IMG/VR virus record: IMGVR_UViG_3300027821_000007
Coordinates: 27,504-91,503 of that record
Length of the DNA: 64,000 bases
Source of the DNA: a virus
Direction: 5' to 3' (one strand)
The notes under the pieces are model-generated. The model was not told the DNA's origin, ran no database searches, and saw only the letters and a list, made by a program, of their open reading frames with translations. Made by a program: the position numbers and the translations under genes. Of the stretch, positions 23,441 to 32,093 are shown piece by piece. Every line of letters starts with the position of its first letter. Positions within the stretch are counted from its first letter, which is position 1.

Positions 23441-26400
23441 AAAAGCGGGAGCCTGACAAACCCGGTTGGGCGTCCAGGATTGCTGGGGCCGGGTTATTGG
23501 CGGGTGGTGGTATCGCGGCCGGCATGCTTATGCGAGGCAAAGGGGCGCGTATTGCCGGGGCGATGCGGCGCAGATTCCGTTCAACCGCCGCGTCTGCACC
23601 GCGGACAGCCTTCAAAACGCCACCCCCGGCAGCGGCGGCTCCGCGTCCCTCCGTGGCGCCCAAATCGGCCGCGCCTTCGCCGGCGCCGAAGCCACAGCAG
23701 TTTCACGGGCCGCCGCCCGCGCACGGTCCTGAACCCACCACCGACCTGGGGCAGCGCCGGAGAAAGGCGTTAAACAACTGGGTCAGCCACATCCACGATC
23801 ATGTCGGCAAGACCGTCAAGTTCAGGGACGACATCAACCAACTGCACCATTCAAAAGGGCAGATCATAGCCTCCCACGGCAAGGATGGCGGCGCGACCGA
23901 TGCGCATGTCGAGTGGGCGAAGAACATTGTCGAACCCATCGTGGCAGGCGAACCGATCGGATTGAAGAAACGCGACACCACCGGCTTGCTGTCGGCGGCC
24001 GAGCATCAGCAACGCGTCGCGGCCGCGCGCAGTCCCCGCCATCACGCCGAAACCGCGATCTCGGTACGCCAGGGCAGCACCGGAGCGCCGTCGAAGGCAG
24101 CGATCGGCCTGTTCCGGCAGGGTCAGCAACGCTCCGATACACGCGCCAGCCGCAGCGTCTGGGACACCCGCGGCACCGAGCAGGCGGTTGGCTCGATGAA
24201 CGCCCGCTTCAAGCTGCACCTGCCCCAGGCCTATCGCAGCACGCTGCCGGAATCGCTGCTGCCCTACCCGATGGGACGGCCTTTGCTGGCCGAAGCGTTG
24301 GCCGAGCCGCCGAAAAAGAAGGGCAAACAGAAGGTTGGGCCGCATCGTGACCTGACGATCGAGAACCCCAGCACCTTCACCGAAGCGATGCGCCATCCGC
24401 GCATGGTCGAGATCCTGCGCCGTTCGATTGGCGTGGTGCGCGATCACCAGAAAGGCGCGGTCGAATACGGTTACAAGAAAGGCCTTATCCCCAAAGGCAC
24501 GCCGCCGGGGCTGGCGGCACGGGCCTACAAGCATGCGGCGCTGATGGCGGTGCACAAGGTCGGGGTCGGCCACTACGACTTCGCCATGGACGCGACGATG
24601 CAGCGCGAACTCGAGCCGCTCCGGCTGTTCATGCAATACGCTCATCGCCGGGTATTCGACCGCCTGCACACCGAGAACCAGCCCGAGACGTTCGAGCCGT
24701 TCAAGCGCGAGTTCGGCAAGAAGTTCAGCAGCCGCAAGCACGGCAAGCTGACCGGCACCGAGCGTTACCGGATGTCGCCGAACAACGTTTTCATCAAGCG
24801 AGCGCCACTCACCCGTGTGCTGCGAATTGCCGGGCAGCATATTGGCGATCTGATCCGGCGGCCGACGGCGATCGGCAAAAAACCGTCATTTCCTGAGATC
24901 AAGCGAGATCTGTTGCGGGCCAATGCTTTGCGCAGGGAACGGCTGATCATCACCGATCCAAAGGGGCATGTAAGTCATCGCGTCACCGGAAGGCCGTATT
25001 CCACTCAGGTTAAAATGCCGATCAAAGGATTTCGTGATTTCCAAGGGTCAAACACATTTCACAACCATCCGACCAAAATCCCTCCAGGGGCATCAAGTGC
25101 TGACTATTCTTTTTCGATGGCTCTCGGTGCAACGCCTGAGAAGCCTCACACTATCATAACGCCCCATCATCGAGCGATCACACGCTACTTTTCCTCGCTT
25201 AAGCACGGAGTTGGTCTGAAAACGAGATACACTTCAGGCAAGGTTGAACAGCAGGGTGATTTCCCGCGGTCCCGAAAGGCGCCGCAACTCGGCAAGAAGA
25301 ACGAGGGTGCGATGCGCAAGGGTTGGACCAACGCCACAGGGGTCATCAACGCACCCGGTCGCGGCCCGACCGACCAGCCCGGCGACCAGCCGCCCGGCAA
25401 GATCCATCATGCCCGGCTGAAGCAGGCGATGAAGCATGGCCATGGCATACGGCTGTCGTTGAGCGGGCCGGTGCCCGAGCCACCGGGCGGTCTGCCGCCG
25501 CCGGCACATCCTGGGCTTCACGTGAAACACGCCGCACGCGAGGTCGAGCGGCATTTCGGGGTTGGCAAGATCAGCGGCGCCGCCGGGCTGCGTAAGGACT
25601 TCGACGATTTCATGCTGGCCGATCCCGGTTACTCGCCGGGGTTCAGCTACACCGACAACCCGGCCCTGCTGTTGCGCCGCTCGATGCGGCCGCGAATTCG
25701 CCGACGCCGCCAGGGATTGCGGCTGAACACCCAGAAGCACATGCGCCGCGCCTTGTCCGGCGGGATCACCCGCCACGAACGCTGGCTGTTGGGCGTCAAG
25801 CCGGCGCGGTGGGAAGCGTCCAAGAGTGGGGACTCTGCTGACGCCAGACTGCAGAAAGGCATCATCGGTTCGGCGATGAACTTCGGTGCGACCCACCTGA
25901 AGCCGTTGTTGGGCCAGATCAGCGGCGCGGCCACGCGCGCGAAGGGCGCGATCGGCAGCGGCTTCAAGCGTGCCGGATCGGCGATCGCGGGCAGCCGTGG
26001 CGGCCAAGCTATCGCCGGAAAGGCGAAGCAGTTGGCGGCCACGCCAAGAGGTCAGCGCATCGTCGGCAGCTCGCGCGTTCAAGCGTTGCACCACGAAGCC
26101 AAAGCCTTCCGTGGTGGCGGGTTTCGCGAGGGCGTCATGGCGAATGTTGGCGGGTTTACCGGGGCGGCGCTTGGTGGCCATCGTGGCGCCAAGCTCGGGC
26201 GCACCGTGGGTTTCGCTGCCGAATACGCGCCGTATGCCTATGCTGGAGCCAAAGCCGCGCAGCACTTCATGGGTGGCAAGGATAAGGAAAAGGCGGTGGA
26301 GAAGATCTCGCCGCGGATGATGTTCGGGGCCGGGGTTGCCGCGGTCGCGGCCCGACGGGCGGCAGCCAAGCTTGCGACCCATCCGCGCGTTGCTCCGGTC

Positions 26401-26826
26401 GTGAACGAACTGCGCGCGCAAGGCACCATGAAAACCCCGCTCTGGCGCCTGGGACGTCTTACCGGCGCGGCCATTGCTGGCGAGAAGGGTGCCAGGATCG
26501 GCGGCCATGTCGGGCGGACGCTTGAAATCGCTCCGATTGTCGCCGGCGGCACGCACATCCTGATCAACCGCAAGAAGCGCCAGCAGGAAACGAAGAAGCA
26601 GATCGACCGCCTGAAGGCGATGCCCGGCCAGTTAGTGATGGGCAAGAACAGTCCGGCCCGCGATATCTATACCAGCGACCTCAACGAGACCGTGCGGGCA
26701 CATCTGCGCTCGATTTCCGGCGGCGGCTATTCGCCGCACCAGCTCGCCCAGGTCAGAGCAATCCTGGCCGCAAGTAGACGTCACACCCAGTCTCGGGCAC
26801 AACCCGCGGCACAACAGAGCCAATAG
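23437..26826 (+). CDS. Large Gly/Ala-rich basic protein with JAMM-like insert (1129 aa)
   Basis: Coupled to portal by ATGA. Residues 8-35 form a glycine-rich hydrophobic segment (RIAGAGLLAGGGIAAGMLM), followed by a Pro/Ala-rich linker and a long basic helical region. Residues about 490-610 hold a separate alpha/beta domain with FHNHPTKIPPGASSADYS, close to the H-x-H-x7-S-x2-D metal motif of JAMM peptidases but with one extra spacer residue. The C-terminal 350 residues are glycine-zipper stretches (GGFTGAALGGHRGAKLG and similar). No full-length homologue is recognised. Such proteins between portal and capsid are candidates for internal virion or DNA-ejection proteins. That role is inference. 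Confidence 0.7.
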   Translation: MKKREPDKPGWASRIAGAGLLAGGGIAAGMLMRGKGARIAGAMRRRFRSTAASAPRTAFKTPPPAAAAPRPSVAPKSAAPSPAPKPQQFHGPPPAHGPEPTTDLGQRRRKALNNWVSHIHDHVGKTVKFRDDINQLHHSKGQIIASHGKDGGATDAHVEWAKNIVEPIVAGEPIGLKKRDTTGLLSAAEHQQRVAAARSPRHHAETAISVRQGSTGAPSKAAIGLFRQGQQRSDTRASRSVWDTRGTEQAVGSMNARFKLHLPQAYRSTLPESLLPYPMGRPLLAEALAEPPKKKGKQKVGPHRDLTIENPSTFTEAMRHPRMVEILRRSIGVVRDHQKGAVEYGYKKGLIPKGTPPGLAARAYKHAALMAVHKVGVGHYDFAMDATMQRELEPLRLFMQYAHRRVFDRLHTENQPETFEPFKREFGKKFSSRKHGKLTGTERYRMSPNNVFIKRAPLTRVLRIAGQHIGDLIRRPTAIGKKPSFPEIKRDLLRANALRRERLIITDPKGHVSHRVTGRPYSTQVKMPIKGFRDFQGSNTFHNHPTKIPPGASSADYSFSMALGATPEKPHTIITPHHRAITRYFSSLKHGVGLKTRYTSGKVEQQGDFPRSRKAPQLGKKNEGAMRKGWTNATGVINAPGRGPTDQPGDQPPGKIHHARLKQAMKHGHGIRLSLSGPVPEPPGGLPPPAHPGLHVKHAAREVERHFGVGKISGAAGLRKDFDDFMLADPGYSPGFSYTDNPALLLRRSMRPRIRRRRQGLRLNTQKHMRRALSGGITRHERWLLGVKPARWEASKSGDSADARLQKGIIGSAMNFGATHLKPLLGQISGAATRAKGAIGSGFKRAGSAIAGSRGGQAIAGKAKQLAATPRGQRIVGSSRVQALHHEAKAFRGGGFREGVMANVGGFTGAALGGHRGAKLGRTVGFAAEYAPYAYAGAKAAQHFMGGKDKEKAVEKISPRMMFGAGVAAVAARRAAAKLATHPRVAPVVNELRAQGTMKTPLWRLGRLTGAAIAGEKGARIGGHVGRTLEIAPIVAGGTHILINRKKRQQETKKQIDRLKAMPGQLVMGKNSPARDIYTSDLNETVRAHLRSISGGGYSPHQLAQVRAILAASRRHTQSRAQPAAQQSQ
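24900..25270 (+). other. Lower-GC domain insert in the 1129-aa gene
   Basis: Base composition drops sharply here. The line 25021-25080 has about 24-25 G or C in 60 bases, while flanking lines have roughly 38-42. The stretch encodes the JAMM-like HNHP domain and its edges fall near codons for RDLLRANALRRERL and KVEQQGDFPRS. A local composition shift with exact domain borders points to acquisition of this domain from another genome. Confidence 0.6.
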
Positions 26827-26835
26827 GAGGATTAA

Positions 26836-27360
26836 ATGCCGACCGCCATGTTGATCGCGCCTTCCCCCGGATCGTCCTTCCTTTCCCGCAATGGCCACAC
26901 CTATACCGCCGACAATCGCGGGGTGATCCGCGACGTGCCGTTCGGCACCGAAGTGCAGGATCTGCAGTCCAGCGGCTGCAACCTGGTGCAGGCCGGCCGC
27001 TATCCGATGATGGCAATCAACGCTGACCTGAACACGCTCGAGGACCAGCGCTTCGACACCTCGCTGATCGGCAGCGGGTTGTTCCTCCCCGACAAGGTCG
27101 TGGCGTCGGGCGCCAGCATGCCGCTGACCGCCGCGGCCGGCAGCATCTACACTCGGAACAACAAGGAAGGCGACAAGATCGCCTCGCTGACGTTCTCGGC
27201 GCTGGACGGCACGACCGAACCGCAGGCGGTCGTGGTCCTCCTCGACCCGACGGTGGCCGGCAAGGTTCAGCACGGCGATCTGTGGTTCACGATGGATACG
27301 GTGCAGGGCGAGCCCGCCACCTGCACGATCTTCGTCTACGGGGATCTCGTCGCGGTCTGA
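26836..27360 (+). CDS. Structural protein of the head region (174 aa)
   Basis: TAGGAGG lies just upstream, a strong ribosome-binding site and one of the few uncoupled starts in this region, so high expression is likely. The product is beta-rich: SFLSRNGHTYTADNRGVIRDV near the N-terminus, then an SLIGSGLFLPD block and EGDKIASLTFSALDG. The N-terminal SRNG-x-x-Y-x-x-D-x-x-G pattern is typical of small capsid-associated phage proteins. A capsid decoration or accessory role is plausible. Confidence 0.65.
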   Translation: MPTAMLIAPSPGSSFLSRNGHTYTADNRGVIRDVPFGTEVQDLQSSGCNLVQAGRYPMMAINADLNTLEDQRFDTSLIGSGLFLPDKVVASGASMPLTAAAGSIYTRNNKEGDKIASLTFSALDGTTEPQAVVVLLDPTVAGKVQHGDLWFTMDTVQGEPATCTIFVYGDLVAV

Positions 27361-27383
27361 CCTAACCCAAAGGAGCCCATGCC

Positions 27384-28178
27384 ATGAGCGGCGTCCTACC
27401 TCCAGTCAATGTCGACGTCCCCTACGCGTCCCAGAATGGCAATGTGTTGAATTGCACAATGGGCAACTGGCAAAACGAACCGACCGCATACTCTTATCAA
27501 TGGAATGACGGGACAGCGGATGTCGGCACTGACACTGCCGACTTCCCCATCTATCCGGCATACGTGGGCAGGACCTTCACCTGCGTCGTGACCGCGACGA
27601 ATGCCGGCGGCTCGACAGTGGCGCCGCCGTCCAACGGCGTTGAAGTCGTCGGTTCGGAGCCTCCCACCCAGGAGGATATCGATCGCGTGTTCAGGGCGGT
27701 GCGAGCGCAAAGCACGTTCCTGGAAACCCGCGAAAACTGGATCGAGCAATGCGAGCACTACAGCGTCTCGCTCAATGAAGCTTTGATCTTCTGCACCGGA
27801 CCGGAACCCGAGACGCATCTTGCCGAGATCGGCGAACGGCTCGACTGGGCGATCGACCACGTCGGCGAACTGCGCGCCGAAGTGGCGGCGGTAGAACCGC
27901 CGGCGCCGGCGGAACCATCGGGAACGCCGCCCGCGTCGTTGACCCAGCAGGAGGTCGATGCCGCGGAACGGATCGCCAACGCACTGCGCATGCTGGCCGA
28001 GTTGCAGGGCAACGTGCTCCGGCAATGCGACCAGATTACCGTGACACTGCAGGTCGCCAAGCAGTGGAGTATCGAAGAGGACGCCGCCGAGCATGTACCC
28101 GCGATAACCAACGGGGTGCATGGCAGCATCGAGCAAACCGCCCGGCTACGCAGCATGCTGGGATCAACCCAAACCTGA
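27384..28178 (+). CDS. Ig-like domain protein, probable capsid decoration
   Basis: The 264-residue product has an N-terminal immunoglobulin-like domain (residues 8-90). Its marks are the strand-Cys VLNCTMGNW, AYSYQWNDG with the core Trp, and YVGRTFTCVVTATNAGGS. This is the usual phage Ig-like repeat, often displayed on capsids or tail tubes for weak carbohydrate binding. Residues 95-260 are helical with a Pro/Ala linker (EPPAPAEPSGTPPA) between two helical halves that share an RxQ/LRxE pattern. AAGGAG precedes the start. Surface display on the head is inferred from position. Confidence 0.75.
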   Translation: MSGVLPPVNVDVPYASQNGNVLNCTMGNWQNEPTAYSYQWNDGTADVGTDTADFPIYPAYVGRTFTCVVTATNAGGSTVAPPSNGVEVVGSEPPTQEDIDRVFRAVRAQSTFLETRENWIEQCEHYSVSLNEALIFCTGPEPETHLAEIGERLDWAIDHVGELRAEVAAVEPPAPAEPSGTPPASLTQQEVDAAERIANALRMLAELQGNVLRQCDQITVTLQVAKQWSIEEDAAEHVPAITNGVHGSIEQTARLRSMLGSTQT

Positions 28179-28240
28179 TGTCTGACAGGCGACGGACAGG
28201 CGGCAGCCGCCGCCGGTTCGGCCCTTGGAGAGAGAATTCT

Positions 28241-28657
28241 ATGAGTGACGCGAAACCCATTCCGCCCGCCCGCGTGGCCGCGCAGGCCGGCGACAAGAGC
28301 TACGTGCCGGACTGGGATCCGGGGCAGAACGCGCTAACGGGCCAGCCGCCCCAGGTGGTGCCGGTGATGAACCGTCCGCTTGATGTCGGCGCGCCAGTGA
28401 TGGTCGAGGGACTGACCATCCGGCCAGCCAAGCTGATGGACGCGCCCGAAGCGCGCAACACCATGTCGCGGATAATCAACGACATGCTGGTGTGGATCGA
28501 GGATTTCCCGCACGACCTGGTGGGCGAGGGCGCGCATGTGCTGAAGGTGTTTCAGGACCTCAAGGCGCGCCGCTTTGCTCGCGTGATGGCGGCGCAGCAC
28601 GACCAGGACATTGAGCCGGACGCGATCGACAAGGCGCGGTTCAAGCCCGGTCCATGA
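28241..28657 (+). CDS. Unrecognised head-region protein (138 aa)
   Basis: ATG 28241 has GGAGAGAG upstream and is preferred to upstream in-frame codons. The N-terminus is extended and Pro-rich; residues 55-125 are helical (APEARNTMSRIINDMLVWIEDFPHDLV). It overlaps the next gene by ATGA. No family is recognised; context suggests an assembly or minor virion protein. Confidence 0.6.
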   Translation: MSDAKPIPPARVAAQAGDKSYVPDWDPGQNALTGQPPQVVPVMNRPLDVGAPVMVEGLTIRPAKLMDAPEARNTMSRIINDMLVWIEDFPHDLVGEGAHVLKVFQDLKARRFARVMAAQHDQDIEPDAIDKARFKPGP

Positions 28658-29172
28658 TCCTTCCCACGCCGTTTCCGAAGCCGCCGGACCCTCCCGACCC
28701 GCCGGTGCCGCCGGCGCCGCCCGAGATCCCGCAAATTCCCGGCGGCTTGCCGTCGCTGCTCTACTATCCGCCACCGATCAGCCCGAAGCCCGACGCGGTG
28801 CGCGGCCATCTGTTCGAGAAGCCGCGCTGGACTATCGCGGAGATCGGCCGGCCGGAGCGGCGGGCGCCCGATCAACGCGTTGGCGACGAACCGGTGCAAT
28901 GGGGTGCCGTTCCCCAGGCGAAACCGCCGCCGACATTTTCCTGGCAGTGTCCCGAATGCCTGATCGGGCACTGGGAAAGCGCGGTGATCAAGCGCAGCAC
29001 GTACAAGAGCACGATGCCGGTGGCGACGTTCTACGACAAGGCGAACACCCTGCATGTCCACGACCCCAACCTGCTGACCACGTGGTTCACCTGCACCCGC
29101 GCGCACATCTGGTCCATTCAGGAAACCCTTACCTGCCCGAACCTGAGCTGCATCTGGCCGACCGTTGTATAG
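28654..29172 (+). CDS. Pro-rich protein with a zinc-ribbon-like domain
   Basis: The 172-residue product begins with about 40 residues dominated by Pro (PKPPDPPDPPVPPAPPEIP), an extended polyproline arm. The C-terminal half has FSWQCPECLIGHW, WFTCTRAHIWS and LTCPNLSCIWP, a Cys/Trp-rich region that may bind zinc. A polyproline arm followed by a compact domain suggests a bridging role. No family is recognised. Confidence 0.55.
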   Translation: MILPTPFPKPPDPPDPPVPPAPPEIPQIPGGLPSLLYYPPPISPKPDAVRGHLFEKPRWTIAEIGRPERRAPDQRVGDEPVQWGAVPQAKPPPTFSWQCPECLIGHWESAVIKRSTYKSTMPVATFYDKANTLHVHDPNLLTTWFTCTRAHIWSIQETLTCPNLSCIWPTVV

Positions 29173-29184
29173 GAGGCCTTCACC

Positions 29185-29352
29185 ATGCTGATCTTGCTGA
29201 TCGTGCTGCTCGTGCTGCTGCTCGCCGGAGGCGGATGGGGCTACAATGCCGGGCATGTCGCCTGGGGCAACCCTCTGGGCATCATCCTCTTCATCCTGCT
29301 GATCATGGTCATCTTCGGCCTGGTCGGCGGCCCGCGCTTTGGCTGGTACTAG
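29185..29352 (+). CDS. 55-residue two-helix membrane protein (DUF3309-like)
   Basis: AGGAGG (29171-29176) precedes ATG 29185. The product starts MLILLIVLLVLLLAGGGWGY, has a short polar GHVAWGNP turn, a second helix (LGIILFILLIMVIFGLV) and ends FGWY. The two hydrophobic helices around a Gly/Trp turn resemble DUF3309 mini-proteins. It is unexpected inside a head-protein operon. A holin-like or membrane-scaffold role is possible. A similar two-helix protein lies at 50514-50690. Confidence 0.6.
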   Translation: MLILLIVLLVLLLAGGGWGYNAGHVAWGNPLGIILFILLIMVIFGLVGGPRFGWY

Positions 29353-29401
29353 TAAATAAACCCTTGCCGGTGTGCTGAATTCATGCGGGCATGGGCCCGT
29401 C

Positions 29402-29785
29402 ATGGCCATTCTTCCCGCTGACAAGCTGAAGCGCCTGATCCAGTTCTGCGGCATGCTCGGCAGCGATTTCCCCGGCGAACGGGCGAACGCGGCCAAGATG
29501 GCCAACGACCTGTTGCGCGAGCACAAGCTGACCTGGGAAGAAGCGCTGGGCGGCGCCAAGCCGAACGGAGCGAACCCGTTCACGCCGCCGCCCCCGGGTT
29601 GGAAATCGTCGAAGCCGGTGGCCTGGCGCGAGCAGGCACGCGAGTGCCTCGAATATCCCAGCGAAATGAGCTCGTGGGAGGCCGAGTTCCTCGCCTCGAT
29701 CCTGAAGCAACCCCGGGCCACGTTGTCACCCAAGCAGGCAGCGGTCCTCGACAAGATCTACGGGCGGCTTTTCGACGCCGATTGA
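29402..29785 (+). CDS. Unrecognised protein, DUF2786-like N-terminus
   Basis: The 127-residue product begins MAILPADKLKRLIQFCGMLGSDFPGERANAAKMANDLL in pattern. The L-I-x-h-h-G-M-L-G-S-x-x-x-G-E-R-A-x-A-A sequence is found in many phage and bacterial small proteins related to DUF2786. A Pro-rich linker is followed by a second helical block ending LSPKQAAVLDKIYGRLF. Similar proteins tend to be cytoplasmic and DNA-related. It is the last gene before a strong terminator. Confidence 0.65.
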   Translation: MAILPADKLKRLIQFCGMLGSDFPGERANAAKMANDLLREHKLTWEEALGGAKPNGANPFTPPPPGWKSSKPVAWREQARECLEYPSEMSSWEAEFLASILKQPRATLSPKQAAVLDKIYGRLFDAD

Positions 29786-29830
29786 GGAAAAGTTGCTTTT
29801 GTTTCAGTCATCGGGCAAAACTTGACTTCA

Positions 29831-29854
29831 AGCGGCCAGAGGGCCGCTTTTTTT
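29831..29854 (+). terminator. Intrinsic terminator overlapping the MuF-gene start
   Basis: A perfect 7-bp stem (AGCGGCC 29831-29837 with GGCCGCT 29842-29848), a four-base loop AGAG and a run of seven T (29848-29854) make a compact strong terminator. The T-run touches the first possible start (TTG 29853) of the next gene. Transcription of that gene must come from readthrough or antitermination, because no convincing promoter is seen between the terminator and the gene. Confidence 0.85.
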
Positions 29855-32093
29855 GTGGGTTCAGTGCCGATTGTCCCTGCTCAAACATAGTCCGGGCGCG
29901 CCCCTGACGCCGGCGGAATTGATCCAGCGGCGCAATGCCGCGCGTTCGCGCTGGAAGGCCGGCGGGGTGCAGGCTGGCGTTCTCGCGGCAGGCGGCGGCG
30001 TCGGCGGGGGTATCGGTGCGGGCGTCGGCGCCTACCACGGACTCAAGGAAGCTGGCGCGCGCGAATTCAAGCGCCGGTCGCAGGCTTCGGCCGAGGCCGA
30101 GGCGGCGTTCCGCACCAAGGCGGTCGAGGCGCAGCACGAGATCAACGCCGCCAGGCGCGCGTTGCGGGAGGCGCGAACCCGCGATTGGATGAAGCAGTAC
30201 AATCGCTGGGCCGAGCAGCTCCGCGAGACGGTGCCGAAGCAACGGGGCAAGAAGCAGCCGAAGAAGACCCTGATCGAGGCGATGTACGGTTCGGAAACCG
30301 TGCTCGAGATGAAGGCGCGCAAACTCGTCAACGAACGCAACGAAATGGGCATGGCGGGCGGCGCGCCGCGGATGACCAACGAAGAGGTCCACGAGACCTA
30401 CAACGAGATCCTGAACGATCTGAAGCGGCAGGCGCGTCCGGCGCCCGCGGTCGAGTTCAAGCCGTTCCGGCCGATTATCGGCAACAAGCAGAACAAGCTC
30501 ATCTACGACCGCGAGATCTGGGACCTGAAGGAGAAGAAGCTCAAGCCGGCGATAGCGTGGCGGGAGCGGTTGATCACCAAGGAGGTCCTGGCCGTTGGCG
30601 GCGATCCGACCAATGCGGCCGAACGCGCCGAAGCCGCCGCGACAAACGCGGTAAGGCCGGCACATCTCGAGATTTCCGACATCAACCGGCAGATCAAGGA
30701 TTTCGAGGACCTGAAAACCCGCGGCTTCCGGCGTCAGGCGCGCTCGGGCCATGTCCAGCAACGCAAGACCGGCAAGGTCAACATCGCCCCGCAGATCGTC
30801 GAGCAGCATCGCGGCGGCGACACTGTGGCCGGGATGATGGGTCGGCGCAGTAAGAAGAAGGCCAAGATCGAAGCGGACATGAAGCGGTTCCTGGGGCGGC
30901 ATGACCTCCAGACCGCGCGCCGGGTCAAGGAACTCGAGCGCCACATCGCCGACCGACTGGTGAACGAGGCGAAGATCGAGGCCGGGTTTCGCCAGTTCAA
31001 GCAGCCGATCTGGGAAGCTGGCCCGGCCGCCGCCAAGGCCGGCGCGATCCATGGCGGCAAACTCGGCGCCGCGATCGGCCTGACCGCCGCCGGGGTTTCG
31101 CTGCTGGCCTACCACGCCGTCAAGGCGGTGCATCGCCGGCTCAAGAAGTCCGCCGACGGCCTGCCGCTACTGGCCAAGGCGGCCACGCCCGAGGACGAGG
31201 CGTCGATCAGCCTGGCGCGGGCCTATCGTCGCTGGATCGATCGCCTGCTGGGCCTCGACGAACGGCCGATCAATTTCGGCGACGGCTTCGCCGAGGCGCT
31301 GGCCCCGTTGATCTCCGACTCTTTCGCCAAGGGATTGACGACGGCGCCGGTCGTCCAGCCGGACGATCCGCGCTACCGCATCGACGTCGATTTCGACCTC
31401 TTCGATCCGGCGCAGGAGCGCCACATCGCCGAATACGCGCTGCGCCAGATCGTCGAGATGAGCAACGCTCAACGCGAGGCGATCCGCGCCGCGGTGCGCG
31501 ATCAGTCGGTGCTGGAAGGAATTGGTCCGATCGAGGTCGCGCGCACCATCCGCCAGGCGATCGGCCTGACCACCTACCAGCAAAGCGTCGTGGCCTCTTT
31601 CCGTACCCAACTCGACCAGCTCGACCCGCGCGCGCTCGAGCGCGAACTGCGCGACAAGCGCTACGACCGCACGCTGCGCGCCGCGATCGCGAGCAACACG
31701 CCGCTCGATGCCGACAAGATCAATGCCATGGTCGACGCTTATCACCGCCGGATGCTGGCGTTGCGGGCGCAGACCATCGCGCGCACCGAATCGATCCGGG
31801 CCGAAAGCTATGGCGGCCTGTCGCGGGCGCAACAGATCCTCGACCAGAACCCGGAGCTCGAGGTTACCAAGCGCTGGCTGGCGACGGCTGACAACCGTAC
31901 CCGCGACACCCACCGCGACCTCAACGGCAAGGAGGTCGACGGCATGACCACGCATTTCATCACCTCGGCCGGCAATCAGATCCGCTGGCCGCTGGATGAC
32001 ACGGCGGCGGCCGACGAGGTCATCAACTGCCGCTGCACGCTGCAATACATCTTCAAACCGAGACGGGGGCATCTCATGGCGGTCGCGGCATGA
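29853..32093 (+). CDS. MuF/SPP1 gp7-type minor head protein with large N-terminal extension
   Basis: The C-terminal 130 residues match the phage Mu F-like minor head domain: LRAQTIARTESIRAES, TKRWLATADNRTRDTHRDLNG, then PLDDTAAADEVINCRCTLQYI. These proteins bind portal and often enter the cell with the DNA. The reading gives 746 residues, far longer than usual. The first 600 are helical and charged with two Gly/Ala-rich hydrophobic segments, near residues 35-60 (VLAAGGGVGGGIGAGVGAY) and 395-425. The start is uncertain: the frame opens with TTG 29853 in the terminator T-run, and TTG 29871 is the next option. It overlaps the next gene by ATGA. Confidence 0.85.
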   Translation: MWVQCRLSLLKHSPGAPLTPAELIQRRNAARSRWKAGGVQAGVLAAGGGVGGGIGAGVGAYHGLKEAGAREFKRRSQASAEAEAAFRTKAVEAQHEINAARRALREARTRDWMKQYNRWAEQLRETVPKQRGKKQPKKTLIEAMYGSETVLEMKARKLVNERNEMGMAGGAPRMTNEEVHETYNEILNDLKRQARPAPAVEFKPFRPIIGNKQNKLIYDREIWDLKEKKLKPAIAWRERLITKEVLAVGGDPTNAAERAEAAATNAVRPAHLEISDINRQIKDFEDLKTRGFRRQARSGHVQQRKTGKVNIAPQIVEQHRGGDTVAGMMGRRSKKKAKIEADMKRFLGRHDLQTARRVKELERHIADRLVNEAKIEAGFRQFKQPIWEAGPAAAKAGAIHGGKLGAAIGLTAAGVSLLAYHAVKAVHRRLKKSADGLPLLAKAATPEDEASISLARAYRRWIDRLLGLDERPINFGDGFAEALAPLISDSFAKGLTTAPVVQPDDPRYRIDVDFDLFDPAQERHIAEYALRQIVEMSNAQREAIRAAVRDQSVLEGIGPIEVARTIRQAIGLTTYQQSVVASFRTQLDQLDPRALERELRDKRYDRTLRAAIASNTPLDADKINAMVDAYHRRMLALRAQTIARTESIRAESYGGLSRAQQILDQNPELEVTKRWLATADNRTRDTHRDLNGKEVDGMTTHFITSAGNQIRWPLDDTAAADEVINCRCTLQYIFKPRRGHLMAVAA

